From Actinomycetota bacterium (lineage in GTDB: Bacteria; Actinomycetota; Acidimicrobiia; Acidimicrobiales; JAJPHD01), in NCBI GenBank assembly GCA_021325455.1, contig JAJPHD010000003.1:45540-109539 (forward strand): 64,000 bases of DNA. The letters are read 5' to 3'. Position numbers and translations under genes: made by a program. The notes below the pieces were generated by a model. It searched no databases. It was not told where the DNA came from and worked only from the letters and a program-made list of their open reading frames with translations. Positions 42,542-50,055 of the stretch are shown here, in pieces. Every line of letters begins with the position of its first letter. Positions within the stretch are counted from its first letter, which is position 1.

Positions 42542-42922
42542 GTGGCCCTGGCGCCGGAGACCGCGCCGGAGACCCTTCCCCATGAGAGGGTCCGCTTCGC
42601 CCACAACTCCGAGCGCCAGTTCGCCCGGCTGTTGGACTTCTACGGGGTGGCCTGGGAGTACGAGCCGGTCGAGTTCGTCCTGGAGCGCACCCGCAAGGGA
42701 GAGCCAGCCGTGGCCTTCCGTCCCGACTTCTACCTGCCCGCCTACGACCTCTACATCGAGATCACGACCCTCAACCAGCGCCTGGTGACCAAGAAGAACC
42801 GCAAGGTGCGCCGGCTGCGGGAGCTCCACCCCGAGATCAAGGTGACCGTGCTGTACCAGCGCGACTACCTGACCCTGCTGGCCAAGTACGGCTGGGAGCC
42901 TCCCGGGCAGGCTGGGCCGTAG
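42542..42922 (+). CDS. Small conserved protein, possible PD-(D/E)XK nuclease-like fold
   Basis: 126 residues. The central FRPDFYLPAYDLYIEITT with a following KKNRK resembles the D...E-x-T/K core of PD-(D/E)XK nuclease-like proteins. An N-terminal SERQFARLLDFYGVAWEYEP helix-strand unit fits the same fold. GTG 42542 directly follows the MerR stop. Function is unknown; the nuclease-like fold is a pattern-based guess. Its TAG stop begins the gcvT -10 box. Confidence 0.7.
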   Translation: MALAPETAPETLPHERVRFAHNSERQFARLLDFYGVAWEYEPVEFVLERTRKGEPAVAFRPDFYLPAYDLYIEITTLNQRLVTKKNRKVRRLRELHPEIKVTVLYQRDYLTLLAKYGWEPPGQAGP

Positions 42923-42925
42923 GCT
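42920..42925 (+). promoter_or_regulatory. -10 TAGGCT built on the upstream stop codon, before gcvT
   Basis: The TAG stop at 42920-42922 is the first half of TAGGCT; eight bases later is ATG 42934. Confidence 0.45.
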
Positions 42926-42933
42926 GGGGCCCC

Positions 42934-44019
42934 ATGGCCCTGCGACGCTCGCCCCTGGCCCCTGCCCACGCTGCCCTCGGAGCCAAGATGGTCGACTTCG
43001 GAGGCTGGGAGATGCCGCTCGCCTATCCCTCAGGGACCGTGGCCGAGCACCTGGCCTGCCGGCGGGGGGCCGTGGCCTTCGACGTCAGCCACCTGGGGAC
43101 GGTCCGCATCGAGGGGAGCGAGGCCTTCGACATGCTGCAGGTCACTCTCACCAACGACCTGCGCAAGATCTCCCCCGGCCGGGCCCAGTACACCCACCTG
43201 CTGGACCCCGACGACGGGTCGGTGGAGGACGACCTCATCGTGTGGTGGGTGGGCACCGAGCACTTCGAGGTCATGCCCAACGCCTCCAACACCTCCCGGG
43301 TCCGGGAGGCCATGGGGGGCTCGGACACCACCGCCACCCGGGCCGTGGTGGCCATCCAGGGCCCCGAGGCGAGGAAGCGCCTGGCGGCGGTGGCTCCCGA
43401 CGCCGCCGCCGTGGCCCACTTCGGGGTCATCTCCTTCACCTGGGGCGGCCACCTGTCCCTGGCGGCCGGCACCGGATACACGGGGGAGGACGGGGTGGAG
43501 TGCGCCGTACCGGCGGCAGGGGCCGAGGCGTTCTGGTCGGCGCTCATGGAGGAGGGGATCACCCCGGCCGGGCTGGGGGCCCGGGACACCCTGAGGCTGG
43601 AGGCCGGCCTGCCCCTGCACGGCAACGAGCTGGGCCCCGGAATCACCCCGCTGCAGGCCGGGCTGGGCTGGGTGGTCGCCTGGGACAAGGGTGAGTTCCG
43701 GGGAAGGGCTGCCCTGGAGGAGGAGCGGGAGGCCGGCATCTCCCGCCGGTTGCGGGGCCTGGTGATGGAGGGCCGCCAGCCCCCTCGGCACGGCTATGCG
43801 GTCCTGGTGGACGGCAGGGCCGCCGGGTACGTGACCAGCGGCAACTACTCGCCCGTGCTGGAACGGGGGATCGCCCTGGCCTTCCTGCCCCCGGAGGTGG
43901 CCCCGGGTGCCCGGGTGGGGGTGGACATGCGGGGCCGGGAGGCCGAGGCGGTGGTGGTGAAGCCTCCTTTCGTGGGCCCCAGGGCCTCGCTGCCCGAGGG
44001 GATAGCCCCGCCCGGCTGA
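42934..44019 (+). CDS. gcvT: Glycine cleavage system aminomethyltransferase (T protein)
   Basis: 361 residues, standard length. Motifs include KMVDFGGWEMPL at residue 18 onwards, the central GTGYTGEDGVE, ARDTLRLEAGLPLHGNEL in part, and a C-terminal GYVTSGNYSPVL. It transfers the aminomethyl unit to tetrahydrofolate, releasing ammonia. It stands six genes after gcvH rather than next to it. The central HGNELGPGITP reading, instead of the usual HGNDL, is a small change. Confidence 0.94.
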   Translation: MALRRSPLAPAHAALGAKMVDFGGWEMPLAYPSGTVAEHLACRRGAVAFDVSHLGTVRIEGSEAFDMLQVTLTNDLRKISPGRAQYTHLLDPDDGSVEDDLIVWWVGTEHFEVMPNASNTSRVREAMGGSDTTATRAVVAIQGPEARKRLAAVAPDAAAVAHFGVISFTWGGHLSLAAGTGYTGEDGVECAVPAAGAEAFWSALMEEGITPAGLGARDTLRLEAGLPLHGNELGPGITPLQAGLGWVVAWDKGEFRGRAALEEEREAGISRRLRGLVMEGRQPPRHGYAVLVDGRAAGYVTSGNYSPVLERGIALAFLPPEVAPGARVGVDMRGREAEAVVVKPPFVGPRASLPEGIAPPG

Positions 44020-44087
44020 CCAGCCCCGCTTCTTCCTCCGCACAGCAGGCTCCCAGCCCGGCATGAGCCGACATGGGAGAGTGGGGC

Positions 44088-44942
44088 ATGGGCACCCATC
44101 CCTACACCGTGGTGGACGTCTTCACCTCCACCCCCCTGGCCGGCAACGCCCTGGCCGTGGTGCACGAGGCCGACGACCTCGACGAGGCCACCATGGCGGC
44201 CTTCGCCCGCGAGACACGCCTGTCGGAGACAACGTTCGTCCAGGGGCCGGGAGAGGCGGCGGCCGACTACCGCAACCGCATTTGGACGGTGGAGGGGGAG
44301 CTGGCCTTCGCCGGGCATCCCTCCCTGGGTACAGCGGTGGCTGTGGCCCGCCGGCGGGGCCAAGCCGCCGCCCGCTACGTCCAGGAGACCGGGGCCGGGC
44401 TGCAGCCCGTGGAGGTGGCCCTCGATGACCGACGGGCCCGGGCGTCCATGCTGCAGCGGCCGGCCGACTTCGGCACCGAGGCGGAGCCGGGGCCGCTGCT
44501 CGACGCCGTGGGCCTCGCCCCCTCGGAGGCCCATCCCTCCCTCGGGCCCCAGGTCGTGTCCACGGGCCTGGCCACTCTGGTGGTCCCGGTGGCCGAGCGG
44601 GAAGCCGTGGCCCGGGCCAGGCCCGACCCCGAGGCGCTAGCCGAGGCGATCTCGTCTCTGGGGGACGCCAACTTCTACCTGGTATGGCCGGACCCCGCCG
44701 GCGGGCGGGCCCATGCCCGCATGTTCACCCCCCTGGTGGCCGGGGGCGAGGATCCTGCCACCGGCTCCGCCGCCGGGCCCCTCTGCGCCTACCTGTCCCG
44801 GCGGCTGGGCTGGCCCCGGGTGGAGGTCACCCAGGGGGTGGAGATGGGAAGGCCGAGCCTGCTGGTGGCGGCGATGGAGGAGGGGGGAGTGCGGGTAGGG
44901 GGGGACGTGGTGGTCCTCATGGAGGGGGCGCTGCACCTCTAG
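44088..44942 (+). CDS. PhzF-family isomerase/epimerase
   Basis: 284 residues. The two-domain PhzF fold is indicated by VDVFTSTPLAGNALAVV, the catalytic glutamate E47 in LSETTFV, GHPSLGTA, and EDPATGSAAG in the second half. Members isomerise small unsaturated or amino-acid-like molecules; the substrate here is unknown. ATG 44088 is preferred over ATG 44073 because GGGAGAG lies eight bases upstream and the family usually starts there. Confidence 0.87.
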   Translation: MGTHPYTVVDVFTSTPLAGNALAVVHEADDLDEATMAAFARETRLSETTFVQGPGEAAADYRNRIWTVEGELAFAGHPSLGTAVAVARRRGQAAARYVQETGAGLQPVEVALDDRRARASMLQRPADFGTEAEPGPLLDAVGLAPSEAHPSLGPQVVSTGLATLVVPVAEREAVARARPDPEALAEAISSLGDANFYLVWPDPAGGRAHARMFTPLVAGGEDPATGSAAGPLCAYLSRRLGWPRVEVTQGVEMGRPSLLVAAMEEGGVRVGGDVVVLMEGALHL

Positions 44943-45006
44943 GGGCCTACCCGTAGAGGCCTGCCCGGCCGGAGCCGTCCTCTGACCGGCCGGGGCCGCC
45001 CGGGCC

Positions 45007-45759
45007 CTACTCGAGGAGGTCGGGCTGCTCGGCGACGATCCGGTCGTAGAGGGGCTGGAAGCTGAACCAGCCGGCCCCATCCGTGCCCACCTGGGTCTGG
45101 GTGAGGCGGGCCATGTCGGGGTCGATGAGCACCGGGGTCCCGGCCGCCTCGGCCAGCAGCTGGGCCTGGCAGGAGCGCTCCATGGTGATGAACCACCAGG
45201 CCGCCTCGTCGACGGAGCGACCCACGGTGAGCAGGCCATGGTTGCGCAGTATCACGGCCTTGTTGTCGCCCAAGGCGTGGGCCAGGCGCTTACCCTCCTC
45301 GGCCTCCAGGACCACGCCGGTGTAGTCGTCGAAGAGGGAGTGGTCACCGTAGAAGGCGCAGGCATCCTGGGTGAGGGGGTCGAGCAGGCGGCCCAACGAC
45401 GACCACGCCTTGCCGTGGAGGGAGTGGGCATGGGCGGCCGCCACCACATCGGGCCGGGCGGCGTGGACGGCCGAGTGGATCACGAAGGCCGCCGTGTTGA
45501 GGGGGGCATCTCCTTCCACCACCTGGCCCTGGCTGTTGACCAGGATCAGGTCGGAGACCCTGATCTGGCCGAAGTGCATGCCAAAGGGGTTCACCCAGAA
45601 ATGGTCCAGGCGCTCCGGGTCCCGGGCGGTTATGTGCCCGGCGATCCCCTCGTTGAAGCCGAACCGGGAGAAGAGGCGAAAGGCGGCGGCCAGGCGCTGC
45701 TTGCGGTGCAGGCGCTCCTCGGACGGGGACTCGAAGGTGGGGGCGGTGGGTGAGGCCAT
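45007..45759 (-). CDS. Class II aldolase/adducin-family protein
   Basis: 250 residues. The metal-binding histidines are visible in AHAHS and in the late RNHGLLTVG; FGFNEGIAGHITARD and the NPFGMHF motif are typical of the AraD/adducin-like group. Such proteins cleave or epimerise sugar phosphates, or have lost activity. ATG 45759 lies seven bases after a minus-strand TAACCT hexamer. The substrate cannot be told from sequence. Confidence 0.87.
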   Translation of the reverse strand: MASPTAPTFESPSEERLHRKQRLAAAFRLFSRFGFNEGIAGHITARDPERLDHFWVNPFGMHFGQIRVSDLILVNSQGQVVEGDAPLNTAAFVIHSAVHAARPDVVAAAHAHSLHGKAWSSLGRLLDPLTQDACAFYGDHSLFDDYTGVVLEAEEGKRLAHALGDNKAVILRNHGLLTVGRSVDEAAWWFITMERSCQAQLLAEAAGTPVLIDPDMARLTQTQVGTDGAGWFSFQPLYDRIVAEQPDLLE

Positions 45760-45766
45760 GCCGGCC

Positions 45767-45772
45767 AGGTTA
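45767..45772 (-). promoter_or_regulatory. -10-like TAACCT before the aldolase gene
   Basis: On the minus strand TAACCT is followed by seven bases and ATG 45759. Confidence 0.45.
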
Positions 45773-45782
45773 GACCCGCCGG

Positions 45783-46424
45783 CTACCACCGTTCCCGGTG
45801 AATGGCCTCGGACAGGGGCCGGCGGGCCCTCCAGCCGGCCCGCTCCAGGTCGGGAGTGTCCTCGAGGTGGGTGACCGGCCCCACGCAGAGCCAGGCCACG
45901 GGGCGCAACGGAGGGGGGATCCCGAGCAGCTCGGACACGAAGGGCTCCCGGTAGAAGGAGACCCAGCCGACCCCCCACCCTTCGGCTATCGCCGCCAGCC
46001 ACAGGTTCTCGATGGCGAGGCAGACCGAGTAGAGGCCGGCATCGGCGATGGCGTGGCGCCCCAGCACCCCGGGCGCCCCCCGCTCCGGGTCGTAGGTCAC
46101 GACGATGGAGAGGCTGGACTCGAGGACCCCGTCGATCTTGATGGTGGCGAAGCGCCGGGCCCGGTCGGCGTCCAGGCTGGCGGCGAACTGCTCGCGCTCG
46201 GCCTGGACATGGCGCCAGAAGGCCCTCTTCGTGGCCGGGTCCTCGACGAGGATGAAGTCCCAGGGCTGGCTGAGCCCCACGCTGGGGGCGGCATGGGCGG
46301 CCTCGAGGACCCGCTCCAGGGCGCCCGGGTCGACGGGGGCCCCGGTGAACTGGCCTCTCACGTCGCGACGCCGGTGGATGGTGTCGTGGAGGGACGCCGT
46401 GGGGGGGGTTGGTGAGGGGGCCAC
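45783..46424 (-). CDS. bluB: BluB, 5,6-dimethylbenzimidazole synthase (nitroreductase fold)
   Basis: 213 residues. The opening RRRDVRGQF with AAHAAPSVGLSQPWDF matches BluB, which breaks down reduced FMN with oxygen to give dimethylbenzimidazole, the lower ligand of vitamin B12. GWGVGWVSF and the end region with GPVTH also fit. GTG 46424 follows TACCGT by nine bases. No other cobalamin genes and no B12 riboswitch were recognised nearby. Confidence 0.88.
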   Translation of the reverse strand: MAPSPTPPTASLHDTIHRRRDVRGQFTGAPVDPGALERVLEAAHAAPSVGLSQPWDFILVEDPATKRAFWRHVQAEREQFAASLDADRARRFATIKIDGVLESSLSIVVTYDPERGAPGVLGRHAIADAGLYSVCLAIENLWLAAIAEGWGVGWVSFYREPFVSELLGIPPPLRPVAWLCVGPVTHLEDTPDLERAGWRARRPLSEAIHRERW

Positions 46425-46433
46425 GGCCCCCCG

Positions 46434-46439
46434 ACGGTA
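46434..46439 (-). promoter_or_regulatory. -10-like TACCGT before bluB
   Basis: On the minus strand TACCGT is followed by nine bases and GTG 46424. Confidence 0.35.
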
Positions 46440-46631
46440 GCGGCCCTGACCTGAGCGCCGCTGCCTAGAGTCGGCCGGCCCGGCTCTGGGTACGGTGCAG
46501 GTACCCCCCGAGGGCCATGCCGGCTTGCCTCGGAGGGACGTTGAAGGTTTTCCGGCACTGCCCGCCAGTTGGTGGCAGGCTGGTACGGGTAGTGGGAGAG
46601 TCCGGTTGTCGTTCAGGTGAGGAGGTGGCCC

Positions 46632-47030
46632 GTGGCCATCGAGCACCGGGGAGAGGGGAGGAAGAACGAGTCGAGCAGGGTCGTGCGCTTCCTGCGAGCG
46701 CTCCCGGCCATGGGCATCCTCGTAGGGGCCAGCGGCTTCGCCAGCCTGGCCATAGCCCAGGCCTCGCACGCCGGCCCCCTGGTCGAGACGGCGACGGGGG
46801 CGCTGATCCCGTTCGGGGTCTTCGTGCTCATGGTGAGCGTGCCGCTCGTCATCATCTTCTGCGCCGAGCCGCCTGACTCGGGGACCGACGGCGACGAGGG
46901 GGGAGGCGGCGGCGGCCGGCGACCCCCGGACGACCCCCAGGGAGGCCCGCCCTGGTGGCCCCAGTTCGAGAAGGACCTCCAGCGCTACATGGAGGAGGAG
47001 CGCCGGCGAGCGCGGGTGCCCGTGGGCTAG
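46632..47030 (+). CDS. Small membrane protein of unknown function
   Basis: 132 residues. Two membrane segments are seen (about 23-43 and 60-82), then a glycine/proline-rich acidic linker and a C-terminal helix with tryptophans (PPWWPQFEKDL). GTG 46632 is chosen because GAGGAGG lies seven bases upstream; the earlier in-frame GTG 46617 would put this site inside the gene. No family is recognised. Confidence 0.65.
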   Translation: MAIEHRGEGRKNESSRVVRFLRALPAMGILVGASGFASLAIAQASHAGPLVETATGALIPFGVFVLMVSVPLVIIFCAEPPDSGTDGDEGGGGGGRRPPDDPQGGPPWWPQFEKDLQRYMEEERRRARVPVG

Positions 47031-47127
47031 GGGTGGGGGCCTGCTCCGAGGGGCTGGCTGCCGGCCCATTACTTTACATAACGGACATTATCGGCGGTCA
47101 GCCGGACCGTGCCCTGACCAGGTGCCG

Positions 47128-48363
47128 TCAGGCGAAGAGGACACGGTGGACGGCCACGACCGCCCACGCCAGGCCCAGCAGGACGGCCAGCGGCACCAGG
47201 CGCCGGCGGGACCCCAGGAGCACCATGGCGCCCAGGACCGGGACCAGGTCCAGGCTGCGAAAGTCCACCTCACCGCGCCAGACGCCCGAGGACAGCGAGA
47301 CCAGCAGGAGCGCCACCAGCACCCAGGCCAGGCGCTCCCGGAAGGGGGCCCGGGTCGAGCCCAGGGCGGATACGGTGTAAGCAGCCATCACCGCCAGGAC
47401 CGCCAGCTCTGCGACCCAGATGTCGGCAGCCAGCCCGGGCAGGGCCCTCAGATAGTGGCTCGTGGCGGCCACCAGGGCCCGGAAGGGAGCCGTCAGGTTC
47501 GAGGCGGCGGCTCCTGATCCGGCCAGGCCCCCGGTCACCGCCAGGAGGACCAGCTCCCAGGCCACAAAAGCGACCCCGGGCATGATCCAGGCCAGATCCT
47601 CGAGCCCGGGTCGCGCCCGCCGGCGAGCCCACCCCACCAGGCGGACCAGGCCGACCGCCAGGACCACGAGGACGGCGGGATCCTTGGTGAGGACCGCTGC
47701 CGACAGTGCGAGCCCGGCCAGCACCGGCCTGCCCCGCCGCAGGGCGACCAGGCCGCCCACCACCAAGGCGTCGGCCATGGGCTCGGTCAGGTCCCGCGCC
47801 AGGCTGGTCACTAGGCCGAAGAACCCGGCCACCAGCAGCCCCCACGCCGCGTGGCGCCCCTCCAGGCGGGCCACCATCCCCCCGAGGAACCCCAGGGCGG
47901 CCAGGGCGGCCACGTTCACCACGATGAGGGCGACCGGCACCGCTGCCGCCTGACCGCCGGCGACCAGCCAGGCCAGGGCCGGATAGCCGATGCGCTGGGC
48001 CCGGAAGGCCCCGTCGAAGGTGATCCCCAAGGCCCTCCTGCCCAGATCGGCGGGGTCCAGGGCCAGGCGGAAGTAGAACTGCCCGTCGTAGCCGCTGCCG
48101 GGGAAGACCCGCACGTGGACGGGCACCAGCCGGGGGTCCACCCACTCCCGGCCGGCCTGGATGAACCAGGTGGGGTCGCCGTGAGCGGCCACCAGCAAGC
48201 GAAGTCCCACCACCAGGGCCGCCGCCATGGCCATGACGGCCGCCGGCAAGGCCGGCGAGTCCACCCGGGCCCAGAGGCCCTCCCAGCGACGGGCCCGCCC
48301 GCCGGGCCCGAGGGCGCCCAGGCCAGGGGCAGGGACCCCAACGGGGACAGGCGTGCCCTCCAT
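47128..48363 (-). CDS. Polytopic membrane protein, GT-C glycosyltransferase-like
   Basis: 411 residues with about ten membrane helices. The first external loop has GYDGQFYFRLALDP, a motif typical of GT-C type membrane glycosyltransferase-like proteins, where an aspartate in this loop is catalytic. Donor and acceptor are unknown. It starts 41 bases after the R2lox stop on the same strand, so the two may be co-transcribed. Confidence 0.72.
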   Translation of the reverse strand: MEGTPVPVGVPAPGLGALGPGGRARRWEGLWARVDSPALPAAVMAMAAALVVGLRLLVAAHGDPTWFIQAGREWVDPRLVPVHVRVFPGSGYDGQFYFRLALDPADLGRRALGITFDGAFRAQRIGYPALAWLVAGGQAAAVPVALIVVNVAALAALGFLGGMVARLEGRHAAWGLLVAGFFGLVTSLARDLTEPMADALVVGGLVALRRGRPVLAGLALSAAVLTKDPAVLVVLAVGLVRLVGWARRRARPGLEDLAWIMPGVAFVAWELVLLAVTGGLAGSGAAASNLTAPFRALVAATSHYLRALPGLAADIWVAELAVLAVMAAYTVSALGSTRAPFRERLAWVLVALLLVSLSSGVWRGEVDFRSLDLVPVLGAMVLLGSRRRLVPLAVLLGLAWAVVAVHRVLFA

Positions 48364-48404
48364 GGCCGCGGGACACTACCCCACTCCCCCGTGCCACCCC
48401 CTGC

Positions 48405-49328
48405 TCATGGCTCGGGCAGGCGCACTCCCTCCTCCTCGGCCAGGACCTGGTCCACCTGAGCGAGGCTCTGGGCCCGGGCCGCCGAGAGGCGGGCGTAGCG
48501 CCGTTGGAGCTGGGTGGCGGCGAAGTCCACGAACTCGCTTCGCTCCACGGGGATGAGGCCCCCTTCCTCGGAGGGGAGGAGCTCCCCCAGCAGGCCCAGG
48601 GCCATCTCGCCCATCTCGGCCATGCGGCCCTCCACCGCCGGCCAGACGGCTCCGTCGGCGGCGATCAGCCGGCACAGCAGGTAGAGCCCATAGGCGATGT
48701 GGCGGGACTCGTCCTGGCGGACGAGGCGGAGGCCCTCCCGCAGTCCGGGGAGGATCCCCAGCCGCTCGGTGGCCCGGAAGTAGGCGTGGTAGCCGCTCTC
48801 GGCCAGAACGCCCTCCACGATCATGTTGTAGGTGACCGAGGCCCGCGCCTGGGCCACGGGTGAGGCGTCGGTCAGCAAGGCGCTCATGGCCCCGGGCAGC
48901 TCCTCGTAGAAGATGCGCCGGTAGCTGGGCGTGTGGAAGCGCCCCAGGTCCCCCAGGTCCCCGGTGGTGGCGCACACCTCGTCCAGGAAGCGGCGGAAGA
49001 ACTCGGTGTGCTTGGCCTCCTCCCAGTGGAAGGTGGAGAGGTACATGGCCTCCTCCATCTGGCCGTCGCCGCTCACGGCCAGGATGAGCGGGAGCAGGTC
49101 GAGGGTCACGCTCTCCTCCCCCGCTTGGAACATGGCCGTAAGGCGCAGGATCCCCTCCCTCTCGGCCGCCCCCATGGCCCCCCAGTCCGCCACGTCCGTG
49201 GCGAAGTCGATGTCCCTCGGGTCCCAGATGCCGTCCCGCTTGGCCTTGTGGTAGAGCCGCATGGGAAGGAGGTCGTGGCGCAGGCCCACCGACCCGGCGG
49301 TATGGAAGCTTTGGTGATGGTCGAGCAC
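48405..49328 (-). CDS. R2-like ligand-binding oxidase (R2lox)
   Basis: 307 residues of the ribonucleotide reductase R2 fold. All R2lox-specific residues can be placed: metal ligands E71, E104, H107, E172, E207 and H210, and the valine-tyrosine pair V74 and Y167 that forms the ether cross-link in the Mn/Fe protein. Spacing agrees with the Mycobacterium tuberculosis protein. These oxidases bind a fatty-acid-like ligand; the natural reaction is not known. GTG 49328 is divergent from an ArsR-type regulator 74 bases away. Confidence 0.94.
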   Translation of the reverse strand: MLDHHQSFHTAGSVGLRHDLLPMRLYHKAKRDGIWDPRDIDFATDVADWGAMGAAEREGILRLTAMFQAGEESVTLDLLPLILAVSGDGQMEEAMYLSTFHWEEAKHTEFFRRFLDEVCATTGDLGDLGRFHTPSYRRIFYEELPGAMSALLTDASPVAQARASVTYNMIVEGVLAESGYHAYFRATERLGILPGLREGLRLVRQDESRHIAYGLYLLCRLIAADGAVWPAVEGRMAEMGEMALGLLGELLPSEEGGLIPVERSEFVDFAATQLQRRYARLSAARAQSLAQVDQVLAEEEGVRLPEP

Positions 49329-49367
49329 CCCCCGCTTTTACCCCATCAAAGCCTGGAGAGGAAACTC

Positions 49368-49398
49368 TTGACAGAAGATTAGCGAGAGTCTACTCTCG
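49368..49398 (+). promoter_or_regulatory. Promoter TTGACA-17-TACTCT with overlapping palindromic operator
   Basis: TTGACA (49368-49373), a 17-base spacer and TACTCT (49391-49396) form the best promoter in the window. ATG 49403 follows six bases later, so the mRNA is leaderless. A perfect palindrome CGAGAGT-CT-ACTCTCG (49383-49398) covers the -10 box, ideal for repression by the ArsR-type product. It also lies within the divergent region shared with R2lox. Confidence 0.75.
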
Positions 49399-49402
49399 AT
49401 AC

Positions 49403-50053
49403 ATGCCTGGCGAGGAATCGCAGCCACGGGGGACGGCGTCCCCTCCCCCTCCGGTATCTCCTGCCCCTTCGGTCCCCGAGCTCCGCCACATCACCGACGC
49501 CCGCACCATGCGGGCTCTGGCCCACCCCGTGCGCATGGCCCTCATCGAGACCCTGTCCCTGGAGGGCCCCCTCACCGCCACGGAGGCGGGGGAGCGCATA
49601 GGCGAGTCCCCCACCACCTGCTCCTTCCACCTCCGCCAGCTGGCCAGGTACGGGTTCGTGGAGGAAGCCGGAGGGGGAAAGGGCCGGGCCCGGCCCTGGA
49701 GGATGGCCTCCATCGGCATGCGCACCTCGGCGGTCCACGAGGACCCCGAGACGGCCCTGGCCGCCAGCATCCTGCACCGCTTCATCCGGGAGCGGGAGCT
49801 GGGCCGCTACCAGCGGTGGCTGGAGACCAAGGCGAGCTACCCCCGGGAGTGGCAGGAGGCGGCGGGAGACAGCGAGTTCGCCTACTGGATGACCCCCGAG
49901 GAGCTCCGAGCCCTCAACGACGAGCTCCTCGCCCTGCTGCTGCCCCGCTTCCGGGAGCGCCTCACCGACCCGTCCACCCGTCCCCCCGGCGCCCTGCCGG
50001 TGGAGGTGCTGGTCCTCTCGTTCCCCTTCGTGCCCCCGAGCCAGGGAGGCTGA
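49403..50053 (+). CDS. ArsR-type winged-helix transcriptional regulator
   Basis: 216 residues. A proline-rich N-terminus (1-25) precedes an ArsR/HTH_20 domain (about 30-110: ARTMRALAHPVRMALIETL in part, GESPTTCSFHLRQLARYGFV) and a C-terminal helical domain. No clear metal-binding cysteine set is seen, so a ligand other than a metal is likely. It precedes an MFS exporter by two bases and probably represses its own operon through the 16-bp palindrome over its promoter. Confidence 0.87.
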   Translation: MPGEESQPRGTASPPPPVSPAPSVPELRHITDARTMRALAHPVRMALIETLSLEGPLTATEAGERIGESPTTCSFHLRQLARYGFVEEAGGGKGRARPWRMASIGMRTSAVHEDPETALAASILHRFIRERELGRYQRWLETKASYPREWQEAAGDSEFAYWMTPEELRALNDELLALLLPRFRERLTDPSTRPPGALPVEVLVLSFPFVPPSQGG

Positions 50054-50055
50054 TC

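Noticed and set aside
46425..46631. A cobalamin riboswitch upstream of bluB or the small membrane protein gene
   Set aside because: No B12-box or the conserved core elements could be found; the bluB start is instead close to a -10-like hexamer.
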